Positions 16,568-23,934 of a stretch of DNA of 53,682 bases are shown here, piece after piece. Both the position numbers and the translations under genes were made by a program. Numbering within the stretch: position 1 is the stretch's first letter; each line of letters opens with the position of its first letter. This DNA comes from a virus. The notes beneath the pieces were generated by a model. That model searched no databases, had not been told where the DNA came from, and saw only the letters and a list, made by a program, of their open reading frames with translations. The stretch lies in the IMG/VR virus record IMGVR_UViG_3300031825_000171, positions 1-53,682 of that record. One strand, 5' to 3'.

Positions 16568-17192
16568 GGATGATGTCTGCGTGCTGTTGTTGAATATGCG
16601 ACGTGTCAGACAAAAGCTTCATTGCTTTAGCGCCGGCTCCGTTCACCCTTGCTCTTTGGTACGTCTCGTCGGACTCCGACTTCCCGTACTTGAAATGCAA
16701 ATGTTCTACTTCCACGTCTTTAACCTGGATCAGCCGGCCGCACTTTTTTGCAACCTCAGAAACCCAGCCATCAGGCCCGAAGTGAGCAAAGATGTCAGGC
16801 CATGGACCGATAAGCTTTACCCACTTCATCGACATAACGAAGTGATTGCAATTCTGCTTCGCGTGGTCCGTGCCGTAGACGATAGCCAGATCATCCTTCG
16901 GCATCTCGTTTAGAAGCTTTTCATCCCAATCCCGAGTTCTAAACTCGATGTCATCCGACCCGATCATGAAATAGGGCGTCTCGACCTTCGCAATCATGGA
17001 CAGGAGAGCTTTAGAACTCCCCACCGATAGTCCTATCGTGACGCCCTCGTATTCATCCTTCTTCGGGTCGTCCTCATCCACATACGACATCAGGTGAAAC
17101 GGATTGCGAGCGGTCCTTAGAGCGGAATCCACAGCGTTTCTAAACCGCTTCGGTCGTCCTCTTGTCGCAATGAGTAGCGATAGCCTCAACAA
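16542..17192 (-). CDS. glycosyltransferase family 2-like protein (216 aa)
   Basis: The N-terminus LRLSLLIATRGRP is the first strand and loop of GT-A glycosyltransferases. A DD pair in MIGSDDIEFRTRDWD (residues 77-90) sits where the metal-binding DxD is expected. A later FGPDGWVSEVAKKCG segment is typical of the acceptor side. It overlaps both neighbours (51 bases with the GT9-like gene, 26 with the methyltransferase), showing tight coupling. It starts with TTG after GGAGATGG. The likely activity is transfer of a sugar from a nucleotide donor; the acceptor is unknown. Confidence 0.65.
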   Translation of the reverse strand: MLRLSLLIATRGRPKRFRNAVDSALRTARNPFHLMSYVDEDDPKKDEYEGVTIGLSVGSSKALLSMIAKVETPYFMIGSDDIEFRTRDWDEKLLNEMPKDDLAIVYGTDHAKQNCNHFVMSMKWVKLIGPWPDIFAHFGPDGWVSEVAKKCGRLIQVKDVEVEHLHFKYGKSESDETYQRARVNGAGAKAMKLLSDTSHIQQQHADIILEAIARGS

Positions 17193-17820
17193 CCATCTCC
17201 GGGGTTATGCGCTCCAAAGCCTGTCTACAATGAAGGCAGGGTGTTATGGATCCGCAGAAGTAAGATGCTTTGCACAGGTTGGTATGCGAGTCGTAGCCCA
17301 AGGTGTTAGGTCCGACCAATCCGCCCCACACCACGACAGCCGGCTTTCCTAAAGCAGCCGCCGCGTGGTGCATCCCTCCGTCCGTGCCTACAAATAAAAA
17401 AGCCCTCGATAAGAGGGCACAGGCGTCGCGGAATGACCGCGTTTCAAGCTGTCGGACGTTTCTTAGTCGCCGTCCTTTACCTTGAATCCACCTAATATCT
17501 GGAAGTGAATCGACAACCTTTTGCCAGTTGTCGAAGCCCCAATCCTTGTTTCCACCGAACGAGCCTTTAGTGTTCGGCTCGATATAAACGAAATCTGACT
17601 CAGACCATCGAAGCTCACCGGGAGAAAAGTAAATCTCTCCAGGTTCAGCCTTAAACGGCTTCCACGCCATACGTTCTCTCGTCGTCTTGGCATAGTCGAT
17701 ATACGGTCTGTTTCCCTTAATCGTCTTGACCCACACCCCATCGGGAACAATCTTCTTCGATATACGAGGGTTGTGGTCAAAGACTTCCGACCACTTGATC
17801 GAACCACCGTCCCCGACCAT
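17140..17820 (-). CDS. glycosyltransferase family 9-like protein, N-terminus out of frame
   Basis: The C-terminal half has the GT9 (heptosyltransferase-type) nucleotide-sugar site FVGTDGGMHHAAAALGKP at about residues 143-160, followed by AVVVWGG. The first ATG in frame is at 17820. Upstream, the same frame still encodes the usual GT9 beginning (AIGYGDEILVTAIVRKAH) but meets a TAA at about 17897 with no usual start. An ATG at 17939 with GGGG upstream opens a different frame that would enter this one by a one-base shift. The gene is therefore either frameshifted, starts at an uncommon codon, or is shortened. Two CxxC-like cysteine clusters lie near the C-terminus. Confidence 0.6.
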   Translation of the reverse strand: MVGDGGSIKWSEVFDHNPRISKKIVPDGVWVKTIKGNRPYIDYAKTTRERMAWKPFKAEPGEIYFSPGELRWSESDFVYIEPNTKGSFGGNKDWGFDNWQKVVDSLPDIRWIQGKGRRLRNVRQLETRSFRDACALLSRAFLFVGTDGGMHHAAAALGKPAVVVWGGLVGPNTLGYDSHTNLCKASYFCGSITPCLHCRQALERITPEMVVEAIATHCDKRTTEAV

Positions 17821-17948
17821 GACGGGCTTTCCGGTCTTTAAATGCGCCTTCCTGACAATCGCCGTAACTAGGATTTCGTCGCCGTATCCGATGGCTTAAC
17901 CTCTAACTTCGTTCCGCAAAACGGGTTCCTGCTTTCCATTTTCGACCC

Positions 17949-17984
17949 CAAAAATGAAACACCCCCTTTTTACGGGGGGTGTTT
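17949..17984 (-). terminator. strong intrinsic terminator inside the transferase island
   Basis: On the minus strand AAACACCCCC and GGGGGTGTTT form a 10-bp stem with an 8-base loop followed by CATTTTT. It lies in the 171-bp gap between the sialyltransferase-like gene and the GT9-like gene. It divides the island into two transcription units unless antiterminated. Confidence 0.8.
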
Positions 17985-18111
17985 TGCGGAGGGCCGAGTC
18001 ACCCATTACCCGCATTCTCAGCGATAGACTTATCCGCGACGCGCCTTCACCAACTAAGCCACCCCGCCGCCCGGCGGGAACTGTCATTGGGTTGCAACGC
18101 AAGAGTTTCTA

Positions 18112-18684
18112 TCACGGCTCGAATCCACCTATTGTAACGCCGCATTCCCGCTCGATGACAGGAAGCATCCTGTTTTCCGCCTTCCAGTCATGACGGGATA
18201 CCCAGCGCCCCTTGTTCGCCTTGTGATACTCCAGCCGGGCAGGCTCCAGCAGATTATCGAAGCCGACCAATCGTATTTCTTCGGGCTTCAAAAACTCCGC
18301 TGCGCAGATAATCGCAAACATGCCTAGCGAGAAATTCGGAACCTCGTCACCGCTCAGTTCCTTAAAAATCGCGTTCCAAGTCAAAAACAGTTGCAGCGGT
18401 ATAGCCAACGGCGCTTGGGCGCGACTTCTAAAGCTCGCCTCGGTCGCCGGGTTCCAAGTGCCTTTTTTCGGCTGGCCCCAATATTCTTTGGGAACTCTCC
18501 TGTCATCCAGCATCACCGGTAGAGTCTCGGTAGAACTCGCCATGTAGTCACAGCGCTTACCGTAGTCCTCTGGGGCTTGCCACGATGGTTCCTTGAGGCG
18601 CACAACAATGTTCTTATCAATCTCCGCGCCCCATTTTTTTCCAACCGGGCTAGTGCCGTGTCCTATTATCGTCACGACTGACAA
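18112..18684 (-). CDS. putative sialyltransferase-like (GT29/GT42-type) protein
   Basis: The N-terminal VTIIGHGTSPVGKKWG resembles the nucleotide-binding loop (GNGPS type) of GT42/GT29 sialyltransferases. It is followed by NIVVRLK, comparable to the strand where these enzymes have VVRCN. Near residues 118-142, LGMFAIICAAEFL then EEIRLVGFD matches the second donor-site block of that fold. The protein is 190 residues, short for the family. It begins with TTG after AAGGATT and overlaps the 254-residue gene upstream by 35 bases. Family placement is by pattern only. The donor could be CMP-sialic acid or another nonulosonate. Confidence 0.45.
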   Translation of the reverse strand: MSVVTIIGHGTSPVGKKWGAEIDKNIVVRLKEPSWQAPEDYGKRCDYMASSTETLPVMLDDRRVPKEYWGQPKKGTWNPATEASFRSRAQAPLAIPLQLFLTWNAIFKELSGDEVPNFSLGMFAIICAAEFLKPEEIRLVGFDNLLEPARLEYHKANKGRWVSRHDWKAENRMLPVIERECGVTIGGFEP

Positions 18685-19414
18685 GCTTGTAATCCTTCAA
18701 AAGCAGCCCGCGTGACTTGTCTCCAACAATAGCCGCGCTTATCCAAAATTCTTTATCAAAACGCCGCCTGAAGTGGCCGCGCCTCATGTGCACACGCGGG
18801 CTGGCATGAGTTCCGCCAACATGGGATGATTCATCGACCAGATTCGGCTTTAACACCGCTAAAGTCTTGTATCCAATAAGCGGGAAACGCCCCGAGCGAA
18901 TTCGCTTATCGTTCAGTTTGCGTGATGGGGCGTTTTCTATAATCCGCTGATCTGGATGGTTCAGTGTGCACAAGAACCACGATAGAGATTCTGCAACTCG
19001 CTCGCAAATACGATCACCGGAGAAACCGCCGCCCGCAAGCTTTGGCAATGACACCGCGCCGTCTTCCGTTAGATAGAAGGCGCGGAAATGCACTTGATCT
19101 GTGATCACGTACGCGGCAACAAATATGCCGGTGCCAATCGTTGAGCAAAAACAAAAAGCGTCTCCGCTATCATCGTATAGCCGCACAAGTAACGCGTCGT
19201 AAGGAAGGCGCAAATAAGATGTGTGGTAATCGTGATCGGATCGCGGCAAGCGAGAGCTAAACTTTACGCATTCATCGAACAGGCTTACGCACGCATTATG
19301 CAGATCGGCGACTGCATCTGTTCTGGCTGGAACTGATGTAATAACGTGCCTGAATGTATGAAACTCCACCAGAATCTCCCTAGAAAATCCAGCTACGGGA
19401 TTATTCTGCCTCAC
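18650..19414 (-). CDS. phage protein with conserved RRGH-type C-terminal motif (254 aa)
   Basis: The protein's function is not known. The C-terminal third contains HASPRVHMRRGHFRR, then WISAAIVGDKSRGLLLKDYKL. This is a block known from uncharacterised phage and prophage proteins, with regularly spaced His and Arg that could bind nucleic acid, metal or a phosphate group. The N-terminal two thirds are mixed alpha/beta with a LRLPYDALLVRLYDD segment. It lies inside the transferase island, sharing an overlap with the sialyltransferase-like gene, so it may not be functionally tied to sugar transfer. The start is a GTG. Confidence 0.5.
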   Translation of the reverse strand: MRQNNPVAGFSREILVEFHTFRHVITSVPARTDAVADLHNACVSLFDECVKFSSRLPRSDHDYHTSYLRLPYDALLVRLYDDSGDAFCFCSTIGTGIFVAAYVITDQVHFRAFYLTEDGAVSLPKLAGGGFSGDRICERVAESLSWFLCTLNHPDQRIIENAPSRKLNDKRIRSGRFPLIGYKTLAVLKPNLVDESSHVGGTHASPRVHMRRGHFRRRFDKEFWISAAIVGDKSRGLLLKDYKLVSRDDNRTRH

Positions 19415-19490
19415 GGCATGACTAGGGGCGGGACAAAATTGTCCGAATTACTTTGCTACCAACTTAGGAACGCACTTGTCCAACATCCGC

Positions 19491-20588
19491 TTAATTACCT
19501 CGATTTGCTCCGGCGTAAGCATTCCAAGTGTCATATACCCTCACAGAACCATACCAAGGCGTACGACCCGGAGTCGCCTTGCAAATCCACTTCCACGGTA
19601 AAAGTGAGCGACGATCCGGCAACGCCGTCATCGGGTCCGCAATAATCACATCCACAGGAACCCCTAGAGCGCCCGCAAAATGCGCGACGGAGGTTGAGAC
19701 GGACACAACCCCATCCAGATTCGACAACAGCCCCAAAACGCCTTCTATGTCGTCTCTGAGGTCGAGTCCTTCGGGACCGTCAGGGGCTTCTTCATCGTAT
19801 TCTCGGTCGTACTGCAAAGACACCGCACGAATTCCGCTTGCATAGCGGCCAAGGATTCGCCTTTCAACCCCCTGAGCGCCGCGCCAACTAATTCCCGTAT
19901 AGCCTCTGTACTCTCGGAAACGCTCAACTTGCTCACTATCGGCCCTTAAATAAGGTGTCCCGGGGAAATGACGCAAATCGTGCCGGAAGTTCCGCGGGAG
20001 ATCCACCAACGGCGTCCACGCATCGCAACCTTCCGGGACTTCCTGGATTTTCCGTTCCCCACCTTCAATCTGAGCGGACCGCGTCTCAACACCAAAGGAC
20101 CGCGCAAAAATTCTCTGTAATCTCGGATCACACTCGATGACGACGGAATCCACCAACCTTTGAACGTCAGGGACACACGACGCGAAGAAAACCTCGTCCC
20201 CTATCCCCTGGTCTCCGATGATCCAAAGCTTCTTGACCCTAGACCCATCCCACCGGGGAATGGGGAATGGGTTCTTATCCATCCAGTGCCACATCGCCGC
20301 GTGGTAAGCAGACTGATACTCCCAGCCCGACCAGTCCGAATAATCCCCCAAATAAAAACGGGCCTGACAACGCGCCCACTTCGCATTAGGCGGCTCGTCA
20401 TGGACTAGATGCAGCTCACCCCTGCGGTATGCCTTCTCAAGCTTCCTAATCGCGTTCTGGCGCTTTAGATGGCTGGCACCAGTGGCTTTCTCAAGGACCA
20501 GGCGAATGGAACGGTAGTCAATCTCTCGAAACTGCGACCCCTGCGTGCTTTGAGTCCCGAAAGGGAGGAGGTGGGCACCTTTGTTCAT
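19491..20588 (-). CDS. GT9/GT41-like glycosyltransferase with helical N-terminus (365 aa)
   Basis: Residues 1-110 are helical and polar. The catalytic part begins at KKLWIIGDQGIGDEVFFAS (about 118-136), the glycine-rich loop of GT9 and TPR-linked GT41-like transferases. It continues to VVSVSTSVAHFAGALGVPVD (about 300-320), the matching donor-binding block. It is the first gene of the island as read on the minus strand. The pair of GT9-like genes, a GT2-like gene, a sialyltransferase-like gene and a methyltransferase in a row suggests assembly or decoration of a glycan, of unknown target. Confidence 0.6.
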   Translation of the reverse strand: MNKGAHLLPFGTQSTQGSQFREIDYRSIRLVLEKATGASHLKRQNAIRKLEKAYRRGELHLVHDEPPNAKWARCQARFYLGDYSDWSGWEYQSAYHAAMWHWMDKNPFPIPRWDGSRVKKLWIIGDQGIGDEVFFASCVPDVQRLVDSVVIECDPRLQRIFARSFGVETRSAQIEGGERKIQEVPEGCDAWTPLVDLPRNFRHDLRHFPGTPYLRADSEQVERFREYRGYTGISWRGAQGVERRILGRYASGIRAVSLQYDREYDEEAPDGPEGLDLRDDIEGVLGLLSNLDGVVSVSTSVAHFAGALGVPVDVIIADPMTALPDRRSLLPWKWICKATPGRTPWYGSVRVYDTWNAYAGANRGN

Positions 20589-20630
20589 GGTCGCTTGCCA
20601 GCGTTACAACGCCACTCGGCTGGCTCTGGC

Positions 20631-20843
20631 TTATTCACTATTCAGCTTGAACATCGCGTGCGACAAAAACCCGATGATCGTCCAACGGTCTTTGAGTCCG
20701 GCGCATGCATAACTACACCCACTCACATCCTGCTCAAGCAGCAATATCCCAGTCGTCTCGCCACAACGAACGCGCGCCAATGCATCCTCCAAAACTCGCG
20801 CAACATCCGGGTCACGAGCTTTTTCAACCAGACTAACCAGCAC
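20631..20843 (-). CDS. small conserved phage protein (70 aa)
   Basis: This 70-residue protein begins with GTG after a GAGG at good spacing and overlaps the end of the upstream 38-codon gene by 11 bases. The layout VARVLEDALARVRCGETTGILLLEQDVSGCSY is characteristic of a small protein common in proteobacterial phages. Its function is unknown. Confidence 0.65.
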   Translation of the reverse strand: MLVSLVEKARDPDVARVLEDALARVRCGETTGILLLEQDVSGCSYACAGLKDRWTIIGFLSHAMFKLNSE

Positions 20844-20949
20844 GCCGCTTCCTCATGTAGTCCCGCATGTAGGCTCGATACTTGGAGGGATTCTTCGCCC
20901 TCCAGCGATTAACACGCTTGCGATTCCCGTCTCTAGCTCTCGGCGTCAT
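20833..20949 (-). CDS. tiny basic protein (38 aa)
   Basis: The ORF encodes a strongly basic peptide with the YRAYMRDYMRKRRAG pattern found in very small phage proteins. Its 3' end contains the ribosome binding site and start of the next gene, so the two are coupled. A nucleic-acid-binding role is possible from charge alone. Upstream lies a 260-bp non-coding stretch (20950-21212) with a run of nine G and no gene that I can support. Confidence 0.55.
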   Translation of the reverse strand: MTPRARDGNRKRVNRWRAKNPSKYRAYMRDYMRKRRAG

Positions 20950-21212
20950 GTGTTAATACAGGAGTTATACTTCCGTCGAAAATTCGGGAAGGGCTATACG
21001 TCCCCGCTCACCGCCACGTTGGGGGGGGGTGCCACCCACCCGGCCCACTCCCCAGCCCATCAATCCACCCATTTGCTGCAACGCAGTTCGCGTAACGCTC
21101 ATTATGTTAAGTGAAATGCGATGCAATACAGCCTTTAATCAACCGCTTACGTGTTGCATGCGCCTTTGTGCGCTCGCACATGGCATTTCAGGGTGATTAT
21201 TGCTGCTCTGCG

Positions 21213-21572
21213 TCACGCGGACTTGATGCCTGGGTCTTGCTTGGCCCGATCAGCCAGTAGCTTGGCGAGCAGGTCCGGGTATGCGTCGATAAGCTGCTGA
21301 AATCGTTGCAGAATATCGGCTTCCGTCAGTTTATCGTCGGGATTGACGTTAGTTTGCTCGACCGCGGACAAGGACGGGCGCAACTTGTCGTATCTCGCCT
21401 TTATGAGCGCAACCGCTCCACTGCTTATCTCTTTGATTTGCGCTTTCTCTTGGCAGGTAGGACATTGGAAGTGGCCGACGATCACAGCATCCATGTATGA
21501 CTCTATCCGCCCCAGCGATATTCGGTCTCTTTCCTGCTGAGTCTGGCCCGCTGGTTTCTTACGAGCGGCCAT
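21213..21572 (-). CDS. terS: probable terminase small subunit
   Basis: This 119-residue protein has a CPTCQEKAQ element, then SSGAVALIKARYDKLRPSLSAVE. The latter is typical of small-terminase proteins, in which ARYDKLRP and LSAVE follow the DNA-binding N-terminus. It ends with a helical tail (LQRFQQLIDAYPDLLAKLLAD). It has an AGGATACTAAAG leader before the ATG. Small terminases recognise the packaging site and usually sit directly next to terL. Here 5 kb of other genes lie between them. Confidence 0.6.
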   Translation of the reverse strand: MAARKKPAGQTQQERDRISLGRIESYMDAVIVGHFQCPTCQEKAQIKEISSGAVALIKARYDKLRPSLSAVEQTNVNPDDKLTEADILQRFQQLIDAYPDLLAKLLADRAKQDPGIKSA

Positions 21573-21574
21573 CT

Positions 21575-21640
21575 TTAGTATCCTGGCACTCGCTTACCCG
21601 GCTTTGCCTTGCTGGGCTTCGTGGTTTTCTTCTGTTTCAT
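21575..21640 (-). CDS. 21-codon Lys-rich ORF coupled to terS
   Basis: The ATG overlaps the upstream stop as ATGA and its stop lies two bases before the terS ATG. Within it is the AGGA that serves terS. The product is Lys- and Pro-rich (KPSKAKPGKRVPGY). Similar tiny ORFs precede small-terminase genes in other phages. It could be a peptide gene or only a coupling device. Confidence 0.45.
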   Translation of the reverse strand: MKQKKTTKPSKAKPGKRVPGY

Positions 21641-21987
21641 TTCGCATCCTTCTCTATGTTCGTCAGCATCTGGCCTGCGATCTCCCGGCTATATTCGGAT
21701 CTCACGGCATCGATCACAGCCTGCCAGCCATGCGTTCTGCGTTTCATCTCGTCTAACGGCTCTCGTCCGTTCCAGCGGTAATCTTGCAGGGCTCGGTAGT
21801 AGATGGATTCCGCTTGCTCGGGCGTCATTCCCCACCCATACGCAATCCGCTCATCTTTCCTCTCGTCCCACAGCTCCACAACACACTCCTCCTTCAGCCG
21901 GCATACCTTTCCCCGATATTCGATTAGCTCGCCCTCGGGAATCAGCAATATCTCAGGCGTTTCAGTCGTGTAAGTCGTTGATTCCAT
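21637..21987 (-). CDS. hypothetical protein heading the late block (116 aa)
   Basis: This acidic 116-residue protein has a beta-rich first half (EILLIPEGELIEYRGKVCRL) and a helical second half (MTPEQAESIYYRALQDYRWNG). It is the first minus-strand gene before terS, with an ATGA overlap to the tiny ORF. It diverges from the plus-strand cluster that starts at 22114. No family was recognised. Its place suggests it is expressed at the very start of the late transcript. Confidence 0.6.
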   Translation of the reverse strand: MESTTYTTETPEILLIPEGELIEYRGKVCRLKEECVVELWDERKDERIAYGWGMTPEQAESIYYRALQDYRWNGREPLDEMKRRTHGWQAVIDAVRSEYSREIAGQMLTNIEKDAK

Positions 21988-22026
21988 GGCCTAGGAAATA
22001 TTTATGCGTCCGGCATCAAATAGTTG

Positions 22027-22055
22027 TTGACACGCAACGGTTAACATGGTCTAAT
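22027..22055 (+). promoter_or_regulatory. strong sigma70-type promoter for the plus-strand small-gene cluster
   Basis: TTGACA at 22027-22032 matches the -35 consensus perfectly. After a 17-base spacer comes TCTAAT (22050-22055), a five-of-six match to the -10 consensus. The first gene with a good ribosome binding site begins 59 bases downstream at 22114. Confidence 0.8.
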
Positions 22056-22062
22056 GCACTCG

Positions 22063-22092
22063 TCATCACCGATGACACACCCACCGCCGGTG
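22063..22092 (+). promoter_or_regulatory. two short inverted repeats in the promoter leader
   Basis: TCATC-ACC-GATGA (22063-22075) and CACCG-C-CGGTG (22082-22092) lie just downstream of the -10 element, where a repressor could block transcription start. A TrfB/KorA-like regulator is encoded at the end of the same cluster (23108) and is a natural candidate for binding here. Confidence 0.4.
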
Positions 22093-22113
22093 AGTAGGCG
22101 GAAGGAGAATGAG

Positions 22114-22359
22114 ATGAGCGACCATTTTTTTGCACTGCATACCGGACACCTCACCGCGAAGGCCGACAAGATCGCGCAGAGGCACGATGCATGGCACGTC
22201 AACTACACAGAGCCCAACGGACAACGCCGCGGCTGGTTTGCCTGCCGCAACCGCGGTAATCCATTTGATCAGGCGACAGCGAACGCCGTGATGTCCGACA
22301 TCGACCGCGCAGGCGGCATCGACGCGCTGCGCCACCAGCGTGATCGCGAGGAGGCGTAA
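22114..22359 (+). CDS. hypothetical protein of the plus-strand cluster (81 aa)
   Basis: The first gene after the promoter. AAGGAG stands six bases before the ATG. The protein has an N-terminal part with MSDHFFALHTGHLTAKADKI and a middle rich in aromatic and basic residues (WHVNYTEPNGQRRGWFACRN). No family was recognised. It is followed directly by the next ATG after its stop. Confidence 0.6.
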   Translation: MSDHFFALHTGHLTAKADKIAQRHDAWHVNYTEPNGQRRGWFACRNRGNPFDQATANAVMSDIDRAGGIDALRHQRDREEA

Positions 22360-22497
22360 ATGACGACGCCACTCTCTACGACTCTCGGCGGCACGCTCGA
22401 GCGCCATACCGATGGCTGGCGCTGGCGGGACTGCGGCGCACCCGGTGCGGTAGATCATCGTGGTCTCGGCATCTCATGCGGCTGTGCCGCAGAATAA
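22360..22497 (+). CDS. hypothetical protein (45 aa)
   Basis: This ORF starts at the base after the previous stop codon and has a GAGGAGG leader. The peptide has three Cys (one CGC) and Trp-rich WRWRDCG. It is tightly packed in the cluster, which argues for translation; the function is unknown. Confidence 0.5.
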   Translation: MTTPLSTTLGGTLERHTDGWRWRDCGAPGAVDHRGLGISCGCAAE

Positions 22498-22499
22498 TC

Positions 22500-22727
22500 A
22501 TGGAAAAGACCAAAGCCCGCATGTCCATCGCCGTAGTCCGCGACGCCGCCGACAATATCGTGGGCTATCAGGCGACGGCTTACCCGGTTGGCGGCGGCGC
22601 ACTGCCACTGGGACCCGTATGCGCCTCTCGGGACTCGGCAAGCGCCTACATGAGCGCTCGCACCATCCCACCGACGACCGAGGGCGGATTCCGCGTATCC
22701 GGCACTGAGCTTGAGCGCATCTACTAG
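22500..22727 (+). CDS. hypothetical protein (75 aa)
   Basis: This starts two bases after the previous stop. The protein has a beta-type core (KARMSIAVVRDAADNIVGYQ) and a Ser/Ala-rich second half. No ribosome binding site stands out; re-initiation after the upstream stop is likely. The function is unknown. Confidence 0.55.
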   Translation: MEKTKARMSIAVVRDAADNIVGYQATAYPVGGGALPLGPVCASRDSASAYMSARTIPPTTEGGFRVSGTELERIY

Positions 22728-22730
22728 CCA

Positions 22731-22982
22731 ATGCCTCAATTCCCCCGCCGCAATACGCAGCCGATGCGACCCGACAGCTACCACCGGATCGCTCGGCTGC
22801 TCCGTCATGCCGCCGACCGGATCGAGGCATGCGCCGAGCAGCAGGGCGCGCAGGAGAAGCGCACCCTCACCATGCTCCTGCACTCGCTCATCCGTCAGGC
22901 GCGGCACTGGTCCGACCGGCATCGTGCGACGGTGGACGGGTCGCTCAACGTGCCGATACATCTCACTCACCGCGAGGACTAG
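22731..22982 (+). CDS. hypothetical basic helical protein (83 aa)
   Basis: This ORF begins three bases after the previous stop. The protein is rich in Arg and His and largely helical (HRIARLLRHAADRIEACAEQ). No known domain is seen. It belongs to the same plus-strand cluster. Confidence 0.5.
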   Translation: MPQFPRRNTQPMRPDSYHRIARLLRHAADRIEACAEQQGAQEKRTLTMLLHSLIRQARHWSDRHRATVDGSLNVPIHLTHRED

Positions 22983-22985
22983 ACC

Positions 22986-23111
22986 ATGATCTACCGCTAC
23001 TACCAGGACGAATCCAGGGCACTCACCGCCATCGCAATCGCTCGTGCGCAGGGCAAGCAGGCCTACATGATCCGCTACCGCGCCGGCACAATCGAGGTAA
23101 GAGTCTGGTGA
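22986..23111 (+). CDS. small hypothetical protein (41 aa)
   Basis: This 41-residue ORF starts three bases after the previous stop and overlaps the next gene by GTGA. The sequence (MIYRYYQDESRALTAIAIAR) looks like a compact alpha/beta peptide. The unbroken spacing in the cluster supports it as a real gene. Confidence 0.5.
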   Translation: MIYRYYQDESRALTAIAIARAQGKQAYMIRYRAGTIEVRVW

Positions 23112-23308
23112 CCCTCGCTGAATTCCGCAGCCTCGCAGATGCCCACGGCATCACCGGACGTACGCGCGAGGCGCTGCAGCTCGTCTACGTGGACGGCCTC
23201 ACGGGCTCCGAGGCATCACGCGAGGTCGGTATAGACCGTGCGGCCGTCAGTCGTGCCCGGAAACGACTGGAGCGGCCCCTGTGCCCTTCCTGCGGGCGTC
23301 CTGAGTAA
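23108..23308 (+). CDS. TrfB/KorA-like helix-turn-helix regulator
   Basis: This 66-residue protein starts with GTG overlapping the upstream stop. The region LTGSEASREVGIDRAAVSRARKRL fits the helix-turn-helix of TrfB/KorA-type plasmid regulators. It ends with a CPSC zinc-knuckle-like tail. As the last gene of the cluster it may feed back on the promoter at 22027. Family placement is from the HTH pattern. Confidence 0.6.
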   Translation: MTLAEFRSLADAHGITGRTREALQLVYVDGLTGSEASREVGIDRAAVSRARKRLERPLCPSCGRPE

Positions 23309-23934
23309 GCCTCTGGTGAAAGCCCTCGCCCGAATAGATAAGGTTGACCGGACACGAGCCGGTACTGGTTAGGTGTCGGGACTGAGGACTTTCGCCGGAA
23401 GAATACCCACCGGGGGTATATTTTAAAGGTTATAACTCCCCAACCCATATCCCTGCACCCCTACCAAGGGGGTGTCTGCGCTTCTGCGGGGTATGAGTCA
23501 ATGCCTGCCGTTTATCACCCGCCCGGTATCGAGGGCTAAGCGCCTGCCCCACCGTTGGCTTTCGCCTGCCGTGGTCGCCATGCTGTGCAGATCGTAGGGT
23601 GTTTCGCGCGCCCTTGGCTTGATTCAGAGCGCTGGATGGGGTTGGGGGTTCATCCCGGCATATCTCGCTTTTCTTCCAGACCGGCGCGAGGTTAGGACCG
23701 TCATGCTTATGGCGTGGAGTGCCAATAAAAATGCCCCATTGCGGGGCCTGTGCGTTTTTTGAGGGCGAGCAGAAGCAAAGGAGGCGGCTTGTTGCTTGCC
23801 CCTGGGTGTGCTGCACGGCTCGTCACCGCCTTTATCACCCACCGGTTTGCTTGGCGCTGCTGCCTTACCGGCTGGCATCTCTGCTATGGACGCATTGCGT
23901 CCGACTTTCCTTATACGCCTGCCTTATGACGGCG
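23309..23934. other. 626-bp intergenic region with hairpins, no supported gene
   Basis: The stretch lies between two convergent operons. It holds several inverted repeats, for example ATACCC-ACCGG-GGGTAT near 23403 and CCGGACAC with GTGTCGGG near 23350-23383. It also has an AT-rich block around 23415 and the terminator at 23724-23747. Open frames on the minus strand have low-complexity, start-poor products that resemble spurious ORFs annotated in many prophages. This suggests a conserved DNA or RNA element rather than a protein. I see no tRNA or known riboswitch. Confidence 0.5.
23724..23747 (-). terminator. terminator at the end of the minus-strand early operon
   Basis: On the minus strand GCCCC-GCAAT-GGGGC is followed by ATTTTTATT, a good intrinsic terminator. 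It lies about 190 bp after the Q-like gene. The plus strand has a T run slightly further off (23755-23760), so it may work weakly in both directions. If the Q-like protein acts in lambda fashion, this is a candidate terminator to be overridden. Confidence 0.75.

Noticed and set aside
17985-18090. tRNA-like stretch on the minus strand
   Set aside because: A D-arm-like segment (GGCTTAGTTGGTGAAGGC) is present, but the acceptor ends do not pair well, no 7-base anticodon loop with T33 is found, and there is no TTCGA loop.
23430-23878. Minus-strand ORFs of 128 and 84 codons in the intergenic region
   Set aside because: They overlap each other and the terminator, lack ribosome binding sites and have low-complexity products.
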